Position numbers and translations under genes: made by a program. The notes under the pieces are model-generated. The model had not been told where the DNA came from. It made no database searches and saw only the letters and a list, made by a program, of their open reading frames with translations. From NCBI GenBank assembly GCA_009617715.1, contig VTFK01000152.1, positions 2,480,001-2,544,000 of the forward strand: 64,000 bases of DNA. Direction: 5' to 3'. The DNA is from Plectrocnemia conspersa (lineage: Eukaryota; Arthropoda; Insecta; Trichoptera; Polycentropodidae). Numbering within the stretch: position 1 is the stretch's first letter; the number at the start of each line of letters is the position of its first letter. Shown here piece by piece: positions 11,674 through 23,340 of the stretch.

Positions 11674-13739
11674 CGATATCTATTACCTATGGTGGTTCGA
11701 CATATACGCGCTCATAATCTCGCGCTATGCACTTGTCAAGATTAATAACCACGCATTTACGTACATACTATATACGCTAAACATTGCTGTATAATAAATA
11801 ACATAAAATATGTTTAATACCGTGCACTTTTTATAAGCATAAAACTATTTATAGTACATACACTACAGAAGTGTTCAAAGCAAAACACGGAAATACAAAA
11901 TGTAATACATTTACGAACGGCAAGTTCTATGTTACGTCAACCGCAGGAAAACAGCTTAGTTTTTTTCGAAACCTCAAAACGCGGTGGCTTTTTTCCCCAA
12001 ACCGTCTGAGCCTTAATCAACGGGCAGGGTTAAATTGGAAAACTAACATATACACATACGTTACACGGCAACCGTTAGCCTTTAACAGGATATTTTTAAA
12101 TTGTCTTTATTTCTGCAGGGACTTTTAATCCTGCGATTGTGGGATAAAACAACATTTCGTCGTAACCAGTATAAAAAAAACATGGAAGAGGTTTGCAGAT
12201 AGGCGATGACATCCTAGTAAGAAAAACTATATTTTTTGCAGGGGTTCGAACTCTGCGGCTGGCTGTGTAACAATAACACGTGTCGTCTCCCTATGCTAAG
12301 CTACATAATGCGGCAGACTGTTAAATGCACAAATGTAGTAGTACGTGCACGTGGATGGGGCCGTATGCGGCTCGCATTATTATTATGCAATCGAATCGCT
12401 TTTCAGTGCACCAAAATTTGCCATATGATGAATGTTTTTTTTTTCTGATTGCAATTATTCTGAATATTGCGTGAAAAATATAAAACATGTTTTGTATTTT
12501 AGCGAAATGTATGCAAAATAAAAAAATACTTTTGTTACAATCTGAAAAGTTTAATCAACGAATATATAACTAGTTATTTTTAATACAATAAAAAATATTT
12601 TTTTTATTAAATATCATAGTCTGAATTAAATATGGAGAATAAGCTGATAAGATACAGTATATAATGTACAGTGCAATGGTGGTTTTATGAATTTCATACT
12701 AAAAAAAAGGTAAACTGAAGGCGTTAGTTAAGTCAAAAAACACGCACAATAATTCAAAAGCTACAATAGTAATAACAGTTCGGATTACTTAAAACAGCTT
12801 GATAAATGGGTGCCGCATAAAAGCGAACTCATTGTCTTGGAAAAAACAATGATTCCGGGCCTCATGACAAAAAAAAATAGCATTTTATATATATTTTAAT
12901 ATCATAATATCATTTCTTGAATAAATAATAATATATACGAGTTTTTTTGCTACAAATAAATATAATAATTGATACCGTTACAAAACATATTTTCTGAAAT
13001 TATATTTTTTATGCGAAATATTTTATTTAAAAAATTATAAAAAAATCATGATATTTACTTGATAATTAGTCGCGTTTTTTTTTGCTCAGTGTTGCCATAT
13101 AGTGAATTTTCGGTGCAGATTAAAAGCAATAAAATCGTAACATTGCATTAAGACTTTTTATAGCAATATTACGAGTCAGAATCGAATAGAGCACATATAA
13201 ATTTTGAATATTACCTAATAGAAGAGCGTAAAAACAATTATCCCTTCTCAGAAGTCAAAAATCTACGTCAAAAGCAATAAAATCGTGTTTAAAAATTAAA
13301 TGAGGAACATTTAAACTAAATTTTGACTAATGGGAGGCGCAAAAATATTTTTTCATCTCAGAAGTAAAAAAAAATCTACGCCAAAGCAATAAAATCGCAT
13401 CATCGCAGTTGGAACGCTCAGTAATATGACGTATAATAATATTAAAAATTAAATGAGGAACATATAAACCAAACTTTTGCCTAATTAGAGTGCCTAAAAC
13501 ATAATTATCACTTCTCAGAAGTCAAAATTCCAAGGCAAAAGCAATAAAATTACGTTGTCGCCGTCGTAGTAGGAACGCTCAGTAATCTGACGTTCACACT
13601 ACGTCTATAATAATATTACAAATTAGATGAGGAACATATAAACCAAATTTTGACCAATAGGAAAGCGCAAAAAACAATTATCCCTTCTCAGAAGTCAAAA
13701 ATCCACGTCAAAAGCAATAAAATCGCGTCGACACCGTCG

Positions 13740-15564
13740 CACAGTATACGATTTGACTAATCTAGGTGGACAAAAGTCTAAAATTATAATGTTCAGATAT
13801 TGCTTTTTGTTAATATTACTATACCCTTGAATGTTCCCTACAACCGGTAACGTACTCCAAAACAGTTTTTGAGTCGCGATCCCTTCAATAAAAATGGGCA
13901 AAGTTACCGTTTTGGATCTAGGTAGCCGCGATTAGCCGCTTAGTGCAGTTGTGAACATTGACGTTTGTGCTTGGTTTACTGTGTTTTGTGTGATTTAAGT
14001 ACTTTTTAGTGATGGATTCTTTAACTAGAGGTAATTATCAATCTATCATTGCATTTTAATCCACCAAAATATTCGTGAATACTTAGGAATACTGTCTTAA
14101 AATATACCATTTTCAAAACAACAAAAAAAACAAAAAAATTAACTTTGGATGGTCTTAAAGTATGTAGTCAAGTTGAGTCAAGGCATGACAAAGCTCTAAA
14201 CGTATTCTCGCATCATTATAGTTTTTAAGAACATAATTATTTTTTTTTTGCGATTATGTGCGATTCTAAAGATTTTTAATTTGTTTCATTATAAGTGCCC
14301 AAATTTCACGAAAGTCATTATTTGACTTTTTTTGGCGTTCTATCCCTTCCAAAGGCAGATTAAACAAAGTTATTATGTTTGTAAAGTCAAGATTTGTTGA
14401 TTTGCTCATTACACAAGATCAGGAGAAGCCCTTATGGACCTTTCTGAAAAAAGAATGTGAGAAGATTCGTGTGAAATGGCTTCGTACGATTAGACTTATT
14501 TTTAAGTGTCTATGAAAAAAAATGGTTAAATTAAGAATTAGTGTTTTATATGTTCCACGAATAGTCACCGAAACCAAGTTTCAGTATTGGTAGACCGAAA
14601 AGCGTTTTGAAGATAGTTGTACAAAACAAAAAAAGCGCAAAGTTCAATTGGAAAAAAAATATAACGATGCACAGCTATTTTTTGCTGCACAATTAAGTGT
14701 GCGAGCCAGTGGAAAATGAGACGCTGCTAATTTAATGGAGGAAGTATCTACAGTTTTACCAAAACGAGCTACTGGTTATAAAAAAGCTCGGAGATGAATT
14801 AGCGTGAAAAAATAACAACGGTCTTACACCCCGGAAGAAGCGTTGGCTTTATTTATTGCAAACAATTTCACTGTGCAAATGTATGCTGAAGAAGAAGAAG
14901 GATGAAATAAAGGGTAAATTCAAAGAAATCAGTCTCATAGTAGACAAAGTTAAACCAGATTTTGGTACGAGCAACGATGGGAACACCGCAAGGGCGTTTT
15001 TCACAATTTTAAAGCAACGGCTCGTATCACCAGTATCAAAGAAAATTTAATTTATTTACTATTCTTACAGTCATAGCGTCTGGCTATAAAATGGACCCGG
15101 ACAAATTTAAGCAATATTGTTTGGAAACACGAGACTTATATATCATCCTATACCCGTGGTATAACATGCCAGCTACATTGCATAAGATCCTGATACACGG
15201 GGCAGAAATAATAGAACAAATGTCTGAAGAGGCTTCAAAGGGCAAAAACAAAGAAATTAGGAAGGTCAAATTAGGTCACACATTAAAAACTTCTCGTGTT
15301 CGCACAAAATACGTGTTCGCACAAAATATTTATTAATGTCGTCTGATCCTTACTTTTATTTGTTACGGAAACTGCCTAAGAAAAGCAGCATAAAAATTTT
15401 TTCTCACATAAAAACTTTGTTAAAATCCAAATAAATTTAGTAGGATTAACAAAATTGTGTTTTATTTGCTGCCACATCTCTAAATTGTAATTTGAGACCA
15501 TTTAAAATCCTATACGTCTGATTCTGAGTTTTGTCCAGCTAGATTGGTCAAATCGTACACTGTG
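13740..15564 (+). mobile_element. 1825-bp TIR DNA transposon of uncertain superfamily
   Basis: The left end CACAGTATACGATTTGACT is matched by the reverse complement of the right end, which reads CACAGTGTACGATTTGACC. The inverted repeats run about 36 bp with a few mismatches. CGTCG flanks both sides (13735-13739 and 15565-15569), and the uninterrupted site is seen in copy 1 near 10947, which proves an insertion. Depending on where the ends are drawn, the duplication is 5 to 7 bp. Confidence 0.8.
14341..15360 (+). pseudogene. Decayed transposase-like gene inside the 13740-15564 element
   Basis: The coding remnants lie in different frames and are interrupted by stops. Around 14590 a frame reads GRPRKSF-like sequence followed by a basic stretch. 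The 64-codon frame at 14856-15050 contains SNDGNTARAFF. The 81-codon frame at 15091-15336 contains LYPWYNMPATLHKILIHG and SEEASKGKNKEIRK. These motifs resemble a repeated uncharacterised protein family that I recall from several invertebrate genomes, but I cannot assign it to a named transposase superfamily. Its position within terminal inverted repeats argues that it is the element's own gene. It is certainly non-functional here. Confidence 0.5.
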
Positions 15565-15608
15565 CGTCGCAGTGGGAACGCTCGTTACCGAGCGTTCCCA
15601 CTGCGACG
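15565..15608. repeat. Perfect 20-bp palindrome with TTAC loop
   Basis: CGTCGCAGTGGGAACGCTCG at 15565-15584 is followed by TTAC and the exact reverse complement at 15589-15608. It sits at the turning point of the larger inverted repeat. The 1.8-kb transposon inserted exactly at its outer left edge. Confidence 0.9.
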
Positions 15609-16312
15609 GCGCCGACACGATTTTATTGCTTTTGACGTGAATTTTTGCCTTCTGAGAAGTGATAATTGTTTTTGCGCTCTCCTATTGACCAAAATTCGGT
15701 TTAAATATACTTTGATCAGCCCTTTTATATTAGAAGACCATAATAATATCGGTAAGGATAGCTATCATATTTTTAAAACATAGTGAAATATCAAAATGCA
15801 GACAAACTATGGAGCAATATGTGAGATGCGATGTCTGTCTGTACTATTTTTCCGCTTTTTTTTCTCTGAGATATGAATTGGCTAAGTTTATATTTTGTCT
15901 TGACCTAATGAAAGTTTTAAAACTGTAATTAGTTAGAACTTTCATTAGGTTAGGTTTGGGTTTGAACAGCAAATGGACGTTTCACATCTTCATAGACATT
16001 CTCGACATGTCGCATGAACTGAATGAAAATAAAATTGTTTCTTATGCGAAACAGTTTTATTGATTGTGCGGCAAAATGCGATTTGCACGATGATGACACG
16101 AAACATAACGTGTGACAAAAATTGAGTCCGATCAACTGTTTCGTGGTCTGCAAATGATATAATTCACGATATATTTGCAAGTCAAGAAATCGACCAAATT
16201 CAGCAAAAACTACGGCGTCTCGTGAAGCACTGATCAATCTAAAATGTACAATTCAAGATTGATCCTTCAAAAGTTAAATTAGTTGAACTATGAAATATTG
16301 TCTTATTCACGA

Positions 16313-18551
16313 TACTCATGACTAAAAGCTCAGCGCGCTATTTGCTCCTACCGTGCGCTTCATAAGATTCCCATGTCATCTGGACGAAGTACCGTTACAC
16401 GAAAGAGCATGCTTTATCTCTTTCTTCGTTGCATGCGACACCACTCCCACTTTTATTTCTAGGGGATCGGCGTCAGTTCTGGATTGTTAAATGAATAAAT
16501 TTGATTAACCTACAATACCACTAACTTTATTCCATAATTTTACTACTTATGTATCTGATTTTTTAAAATTTGGTACGGAATTTTAACGATATTTTAAATA
16601 AATATATTTATTATAGTCATTATTAAATGTATTCCTACTATTTTTGTTTCCAAAAGCAATAAAATATTTATTTTTATTATAAGAAAAGAGCATTATTATA
16701 TAATAAAAATAAAATGGTGAATATTTCTTTAGAAGCGCAGGGTAACACCCCCACGGTGTATGGCTGAGAGGCAAATAGTAGTGGATTCTAATTAGAATGT
16801 AACGGTAAACCGTCGAGCTCGATAAGGAATCTTATGATGCCTACCGTGCAAAGCTCGGCTTGCTCACGCAACTGAGCCATGCAACTTATTTTTTTCCATA
16901 TTATATATTCTAATATTTAAAATACTTTTATAAATTATTTAAATATATAATATCTGTGATAATCAAGCATAAATATGTACTTAAAAATGACTTTTTAATA
17001 AGTATAGTAAAAATGATGATATAATAATGCCAAAAACACGCCAAAAAACTTATCACAATCATATACAATGATTGTAATTAGTGTTATCATCACTGAAAAA
17101 GATGAAATAATTATGTTGAAACATTTTAATTTATTTGGTAAAAATATGCATATTTACTGATGATGATTTCACTAAAATTCTAGTCCAAATATATTTTTAC
17201 TGGTAATCTACATTATTTGTAGCATATGTACGAAATATTTGCACCTTAAATTTTGCTTGATATATATTATACTAACTAAAAATATAGTTATAAGTTTGTT
17301 TGTTAAAAAACAAATTCTAAAAAAAGGAGACTTAACTGATCTATAATAGTTAGAATCAATAAAAAATTTTACATACAAATCGAGGTAACTTTTTTTCAGG
17401 TGAAACTTTGTACAGTATAATTTAATTCAAATTAATAATTTATGCATGAGCTAATGAAGCTGAATTATTCTCCATATTTTATTATTTAAAAGTAAGGTAA
17501 AATTACCCAGTAAAAACAATGTTTTCGACACCTGGAAAATTTACATATTTTCCCAACATATAGAAAGTACCACTTCGGTCGACTGTACCCCATCCCTGCG
17601 CCTTTGTCGCACCGAGATGAGACCAAAAGTGGTGCAATGTCTAAAAAACAAAACCAAAACACACACAACGACCCACGAAAATGGGTCAAGAGAGCCCTTT
17701 ATATGTATAGTTATGAATAAAAAATAAATAAATAACCCAGACATTAAAGATATATTATTTTAGGTGGTGGATAGTAGTCATAGAACTAATCGATCGCACC
17801 GAAGGGTTGCGGTTAATTTGCGGCTGTAAATCAAAACAGGGTAGTAATTATGTTGTAAGGGTGGTGAAAATTCACGGTGACAACCAGAGAATTAATTTGT
17901 TACTAGATTGCGAAATTCAATTTTTACGATGCCCAAAAGTACGCTTTTGCGCGCTGCTAATTCGCATTCGACGAACGAAACGAAATTTATGCGAATGTGG
18001 GCTAATTGAAAAAATATATACATATAAGCGTGTGTATATGTAAAAGTACAGACGTATCACTTTGAGAGATTTATGATATTTTATTAGTTCTTTTCTAGCT
18101 TTTCTAACGATGCGTTTTTCATAAGTGAACTCTTAGAACAATTTTAATCAAAACTCAAAAAATACATATAAACAATAATTTATGACAGATTATAATAAAA
18201 TTTGATAGTATATATTACGTATTAAACTTTAGTAAATAACTATATTTTATAATTCAATAAACTGACTTCAGGTAAGGCTCCATTGTATTTTTTATTTTTC
18301 CGAAAAAAACTCTGCAATAAAAAAATCCGTTTTAAGCTTTTCTGCGAGTTGTGAATATTGTGTCGAAAAATTGACACTCCACTCTGCTTTAAAATCACAA
18401 AATTTAAAATACATGACATAAAATTCACGGGCTAAAAAAAAGCAATAGGAGCACCACATACGGTACTATATTAACCCGCAAATTGATGGTCAGCCGTTCC
18501 GTTATAGCGCATAATTAAAATTTTTAAATAATTTGGAAAAGTAAAAATTAT
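16313..18551. other. Intron, no gene; scattered GC-richer patches
   Basis: Positions 16320-16450 and 17530-17700 are less AT-rich. Short open frames such as 17486-17744 (minus) and 17807-18043 (plus) lack recognisable domains. Acceptor-donor juxtapositions at 17399 and 18271 on the plus strand have weak pyrimidine tracts and are not called. Confidence 0.35.
16740..16885 (-). mobile_element. Possible degenerate tRNA-derived SINE
   Basis: On the minus strand, GCATGGCTCAGTTGCGTGAG near 16885-16866 resembles a pol III A box (TGGCNNAGTNGG). The expected B box is not convincing. The GC-rich block stands out from its AT-rich flanks. It could instead be an unrelated MITE. Confidence 0.25.
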
Positions 18552-18603
18552 TCCTAGCTCGCAGGTAGGATTTGACCCATGGGCCGTAGTTTACTGACCT
18601 CTG
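18552..18603 (-). mobile_element. Solo hAT-like terminus
   Basis: On the minus strand the block starts CAGAGGTCAGTAAACTACGG and continues with GCCCATGGGTCAAAT, resembling the CAG-GGTCGGCAAACTRCGGCCC ends common among hAT elements. No partner terminus or 8-bp duplication was found, so it is either a fragment or a chance match. Confidence 0.35.
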
Positions 18604-20050
18604 ATCTATAGTATTGCACAAATCGTACGTGTTTATAAAACTGTAAAAGCACAAATAAATATTTTTTCAAACATACATTATTATTTTTGGATATGTATTT
18701 CTGCTAAAATCAAACATATAAATGGCATCGTCAAGAACAGAAGAGCATATATTAATCATAGATTTTTTCGCTTACACCTAAATCAAATATAAGCAGATTT
18801 TTTTTCTTTAAAATAAAACTCTCACACGAGGGGCGTGCCAAATATTAATAATTGGTTAAAATATACAAAGCTACTATTGATTAAATATAAAAGGGCGACC
18901 TCTCGGGTCGTAGTTTGACACAGAAAGTCGCGATCACGTCCCTTATTCTTGCCCGTCGCGGCTAGGACGTCAGACAAAATATAATAATTAGTTACAAAAT
19001 ATAATAATTAATAGTATAATTACTATCATGAAATATTAAAGAAAGCTGTCAAATCATGTAAATTTGTATTAAAAATATAAGAAAATAAAATAAATATGCT
19101 TTGAGTTTTCTTACATTTTATTACAAAATCTCACCACATTCATATTTATGAATGGAAAACCTTGCATCGATCCTGACGCAAATCTTACAGCATCCCGCTG
19201 ACGATCATTAAAGTTTCAGAGGGATCACGGACTTAGCCCCCGGAACCCATTAGGGGCCGAAAGAAATCCTCCCTTCGCTTCGGGGTGAATAATGGGGTGA
19301 CGACGGCGATTGTATTCAACCTCCGGCTACTCCAGTTGATTAGCCCTGCACCCCGTGGACGTAGTATACGCATCGCCACGTGAAAGTAACTGCCTTTAAC
19401 GTTCTGCGACCGAATTGACAACGTCTTCCCATAAGACGACATGTGTATGTACGTAGGGCAGATGCGCCCCTGCTTTAATTTAACTTTAGCAGTGAGCACG
19501 TGTGTTATATATGATATACATGTATGTACACAGTATGTGGAATTATTATGGGGCTAGTGTTAATTTCCATATGCGGAATCTCGATTAGCTATTGTTAGAT
19601 CGGGTATAGGCGAATCTCGTTACGTTGCGTCCCAGGGGATTGGGAAGATAATGATAAAGTGTGGGTGAAAGGACGTATTGTAATTTAAATTGTGTACCAA
19701 TAAGATAAACGGTTTAATATAATTTTACTAATTTATTGCCGTTTCAAAATTAGTTCACAATAAATTTATAATTGATCGTTATCACCAAACTAAACCAAAT
19801 AATATACAACTTGGAGTAAAAATTTCTATTATAAGTGAGATTATTCTGCTTAAGAGACATCAACTTTAATAATTAAATATTAATGATTTTCTTGCTGATA
19901 ATGAAGATGAAACTGGCGGATCAAATACATTTATTGCAATTATAGCTAAAAAATGGAATATTTATATCGTGAAATATTTCTGCATATTATCTTGTAACTA
20001 AATATTTATTTCTACAATTCAGGTATAAAAATAATACTTTTATCGATAAT
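18604..20050. other. Intron with GC-richer islands at 18890-18975 and 19140-19680
   Basis: The island at 19140-19680 has high CpG content for this window. It carries an 88-codon open frame on the minus strand (19233-19499) with no recognisable domain and no clear splice sites. It is better regarded as a candidate conserved element than a gene. Confidence 0.35.
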
Positions 20051-20534
20051 TTAACCCTTAGAGCGGTATCGCCGTACATGTACGGCGGTCAATCTATAAC
20101 TGTTTTGATGTAGCCCATATTATTTATGTTCATATCTGAAGAAATATTAAGTTAAAAACCATAAATTTATATTACTTTTGTTTAAATTGAATTGAATGTA
20201 AATGATTTCTATAAAAAATATTATCAATAAATTAAAGAGTACGAAATACACGAACATTATATTAATTTTATAAAAAAATAATCAGAGCTTCTGAATTTAT
20301 ATAAAAAAATTCTATAAAAGCCGATGAATACATAAAAAACATATAAAATAAATTAACGAAAATAAATAATTTATTAAAATATACTAATATAAAAATGTAA
20401 TAAAATAAATCAAAGCAATAAAACGTTGAGAATCACTGATTTTTTTATATGTTACTATAAATGCAATACAAAATAATAATTAATAACAATAGAAATAGTT
20501 ATGGAAAATACGTAACTCACTACGCAAAGGGTAA
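20051..20534. repeat. TTAA-type MITE-like repeat related to 29270-29475
   Basis: Begins TTAACCCTTAGAGCGGTATC with an adjacent palindrome CCGTACATGTACGG, and ends GCAAAGGGTAAAA, an imperfect inverse. The interior shares GAGTACG and CGTTGAGAATCACTGATT blocks with 29340-29475. The boundaries are approximate and the right TTAA is lost. Confidence 0.4.
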
Positions 20535-21399
20535 AATTACTATAATATATAATATGTAAAATGATTTTTCAAGCAAATGTTGAAAAATTACCATTTTTTT
20601 TATTGTAAAACATATTTGAAAAACTATAACATATTGCTAAAATATAATACTACGTATAAAAAGGTGTGAAAAAAATTTCAACTCAAGATTTAACTTATCT
20701 GAATATGGTTTAAGACAAAAAACTGAACATTAGAAAAGCAAGTATAGCAAAAATATAAGAATATTTTACATAATTATTAAATTGTTTGTGGCAAAAATAT
20801 AATTTGTAATCATAGAAAAATATGACCCATATCTAAAACGTAATACAATATATATTAGATTTTATCATAATCAGTCGTAAAAATGCATTTTTATTCAAAG
20901 AAAGTTTTAAAAACCGATTAGATTTAACGCGAAATCAAATACTTTGCGGGAAACATCTCAATATATCATGTGTTATTGAACGGTTATGTATCTCATCAAA
21001 AATGAAAGCCAAATATTCTGACTTGTTCCACCATACAATTTGATGGCTCTTTTATTATGATTTTTTTAAATCAAAATAAGCGATTGAAGTTTTTTTTACA
21101 AAAAGACTCTCAGAAATTATTATCGAATAATAAATGGTTTTGGAAATTAGCCTTTGCTGCAGATATCAAGGGACTTCTTAACGAATTTAAGTTAAAACTA
21201 TAAGGATAAACAGATTATGTTTTTATAAAGTTCATTTAAATTTTAGTTTCTAGTGAGCCAAGCCTAAAATATTATATTATCTGGTTCTACAGAAAACTAG
21301 TTTGCCGACTCTTAATCTTGGGCTCTCTAAAGCAGCTAAAAGTCAACACTAAAAAAAAAGTTGCTTTATTGTGTAGAAGTACCGTATTTTAAAATTCAT
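20535..21399. other. AT-rich intron, nothing recognised
   Basis: AT-rich sequence without usable open frames or repeats that I could identify. Confidence 0.4.
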
Positions 21400-21810
21400 T
21401 CCAACAATAAATAATACTTCGCTTCTTTTCGGTTCCATACAATATAAGCATATTTTAAGATGCTGTGAACGCAAATCGCCAATAAACAATTCAAGTGACA
21501 AGAGCACCGCATAATGAAGCCGAGCATCCTCGACGCTTACAAAGAAGGTATTTATGCTTAAGCACATCCGCCTAAAGCATAAGATAATTCCACCATGTGA
21601 CGCTAAAGATAGTCAATTGTCTATTGACTACCTCCACAGTGACCTCAGGTTTTTTGTAAAGAAAGTAGATTTGAATTTGTGCAAAAAAAACATTTTCAGC
21701 AGCATATAATAAATATATCGAGTTCTTTACTGCTGTATGTATGTCGTTGATAAAGAGAAAAAAGAGCAGAGGACTCAGATTGGATCCCTGTGGCATTCCA
21801 AATGAGCGAA
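21400..21810 (-). pseudogene. Reverse transcriptase fragment of a Jockey-like LINE
   Basis: On the minus strand the frame at 21796-21572 contains PQGSNLSPLLFFLFINDI, the conserved block just before the catalytic motif of non-LTR reverse transcriptases. It is followed by LLYAAEN where an active enzyme has YADD, so catalytic aspartates are lost. Beyond the frame's end, a shifted frame (about 21520-21400) still shows LGFIMR and HSILKYAYIVW, which match the region downstream of the catalytic domain in Jockey-type elements. At least one frameshift separates the two. There is no 5' ORF1, no endonuclease and no poly-A tail, so this is a short, old, dead fragment. The clade assignment is inferred. 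Confidence 0.75.
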
Positions 21811-23338
21811 ATATTCATAGCTCACATACTGAAGGCAGCGACATAAAAACTTATGTTTAATTTCGCATACATACAATTAAAATATAATATTTATTTTAAA
21901 GGATCTGTAAGTTCATCCGATACCAACTTTCAAAAAGTAAATTTCGTTACAAAACACTACTATCGCCCTGGGGCGTCGCGTTATCCATATCAGATTTTTC
22001 CCGTTTCCAGGTTGTACATAAAATACATTAACATAAAACTTCACAAGCATCCTATTTATATCGCACAGCGTATCCTGGGGAATACGCCCCCAAAACCCTG
22101 TATATGATTTTTAGTCTGCAAAGTTCAAAGCTAGGGTGGATATGTTAATTATTTATTATTATTAGCCTTTTTGTATTTTTAGTATTTCAGTGTTTTGTTG
22201 TAAGGTAAAGGTTACGTACATATTTGTTTGAATATATTTAATTTAAAAAGCACCATTTGATCTATATCTTGCTAGTTAAACAGTCCGTGACTGAATGTAT
22301 GAATCGAAAGCTTCAAAAGGTTGTGACTTATTAATAGTCATTGGACATGCTAAACATATATGAAACTGTCTATTTTTGACTTTGATTGCGAACATTTGTA
22401 GCAATGGGTTAGTATTTTATATATATATGTATGTACTTGATGACATAAAATTCTTAAATTATGTATGTACTTGATGACATAAAATTCGTTTTATGCAATA
22501 CAATTAAAATTGTATTGCATAAAACATTTACTATAAAATACATTTATAAAGCAAATATTTAATTTTATGACAAATTTATAATATATAACATGACAGCAAG
22601 ATTGGGTTTTTATACCAAAAGTTACGTAATTTAATTAGCAATATATATTGCATAACTCTAAGAAACATATAACTTATATGTACTATATAGTCCTGAAACT
22701 ACTAATTAGAACTCCAAAACTTCTAACGCAAAGTGCATATAACATAGAGCTCATAAATGTTTGATTTGAAAACTTATTTTTGATTCGAATTATCATATAT
22801 GAATACTTATTATCATGCGACATGTTTCACATAAATTAAAACAGATAATAATTAATTGAAACGTAAAAGTGAAAACGCATTTAAAAATCATATAATACAT
22901 AACATTAACTGCAACTTTAAACTCGACTATGTTTTTATTATAATATTCTAATTACTAACAGCAGTTAAGTAGAGAATAAGGGTGAATAAACAAAGACGCA
23001 AATAAAAGATTTCTTTATCTTTAACCGGCGGCTGACCCAATTCGTCCTTGCGGAATTGTAGTTATATCGCGGACGTTACCCCATGCATTATTTAGCAGTT
23101 CCGGGATTACTTTAAATTCTTTGCCTCCGTCAAAGCGTAACGAAAACGCAAATGGCTTCATTCCGACTATGTAAATAAATGATTAATAAGGAATAGAGAG
23201 AAGCACCGAATATTGCTCCCGCGAGGCTGTAAAACTCGTCGCGCTCATTTATGAATGCACATATTTAACCGGGTTGAGGTGAATTGTTAACTGGCCAGTT
23301 AAATGTATGAGAAACGCACGTCGTTATTTAAATACACA
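21811..23338. other. Intron with a GC-richer island at 22980-23330
   Basis: Mostly AT-rich. The island just left of the pogo insertion has no open frame of note and no recognisable repeat. Confidence 0.35.
22427..22525. repeat. Direct 27-bp repeat followed by a perfect 18-bp hairpin
   Basis: ATGTATGTACTTGATGACAT plus AAAATTC occurs at 22427-22453 and again at 22461-22487. Directly after it, GTTTTATGCAATACAATT (22488-22505), two A residues and the exact reverse complement (22508-22525) form a near-loopless hairpin. Confidence 0.85.
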
Positions 23339-23340
23339 TA

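Larger units (their letters stand above)
11674..16312. repeat. Tandemly duplicated 2.8-kb repeat unit, copy 2 (interrupted)
   Basis: Collinear with 8898-11673 over 11674-13739 and 15565-16312, with a 1.8-kb transposon inserted between. Differences from copy 1 are largely one-base changes in A, T or C run lengths. It retains a perfect palindrome (15565-15608) whose right arm is deleted in copy 1 near 10980. Confidence 0.8.

Noticed and set aside
17385..17406. Plus-strand TTTTTTTCAG-GTGAAA juxtaposition
   Set aside because: Good tract but a poor donor (GTGAAA), wrong strand, no downstream donor.
18258..18280. Plus-strand TTCAG-GTAAGG juxtaposition
   Set aside because: No pyrimidine tract upstream and wrong strand.
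19233..19499. 88-codon minus-strand frame on the same strand as the host gene
   Set aside because: No acceptor or donor bounds it and no domain is visible; composition follows the island it lies in.
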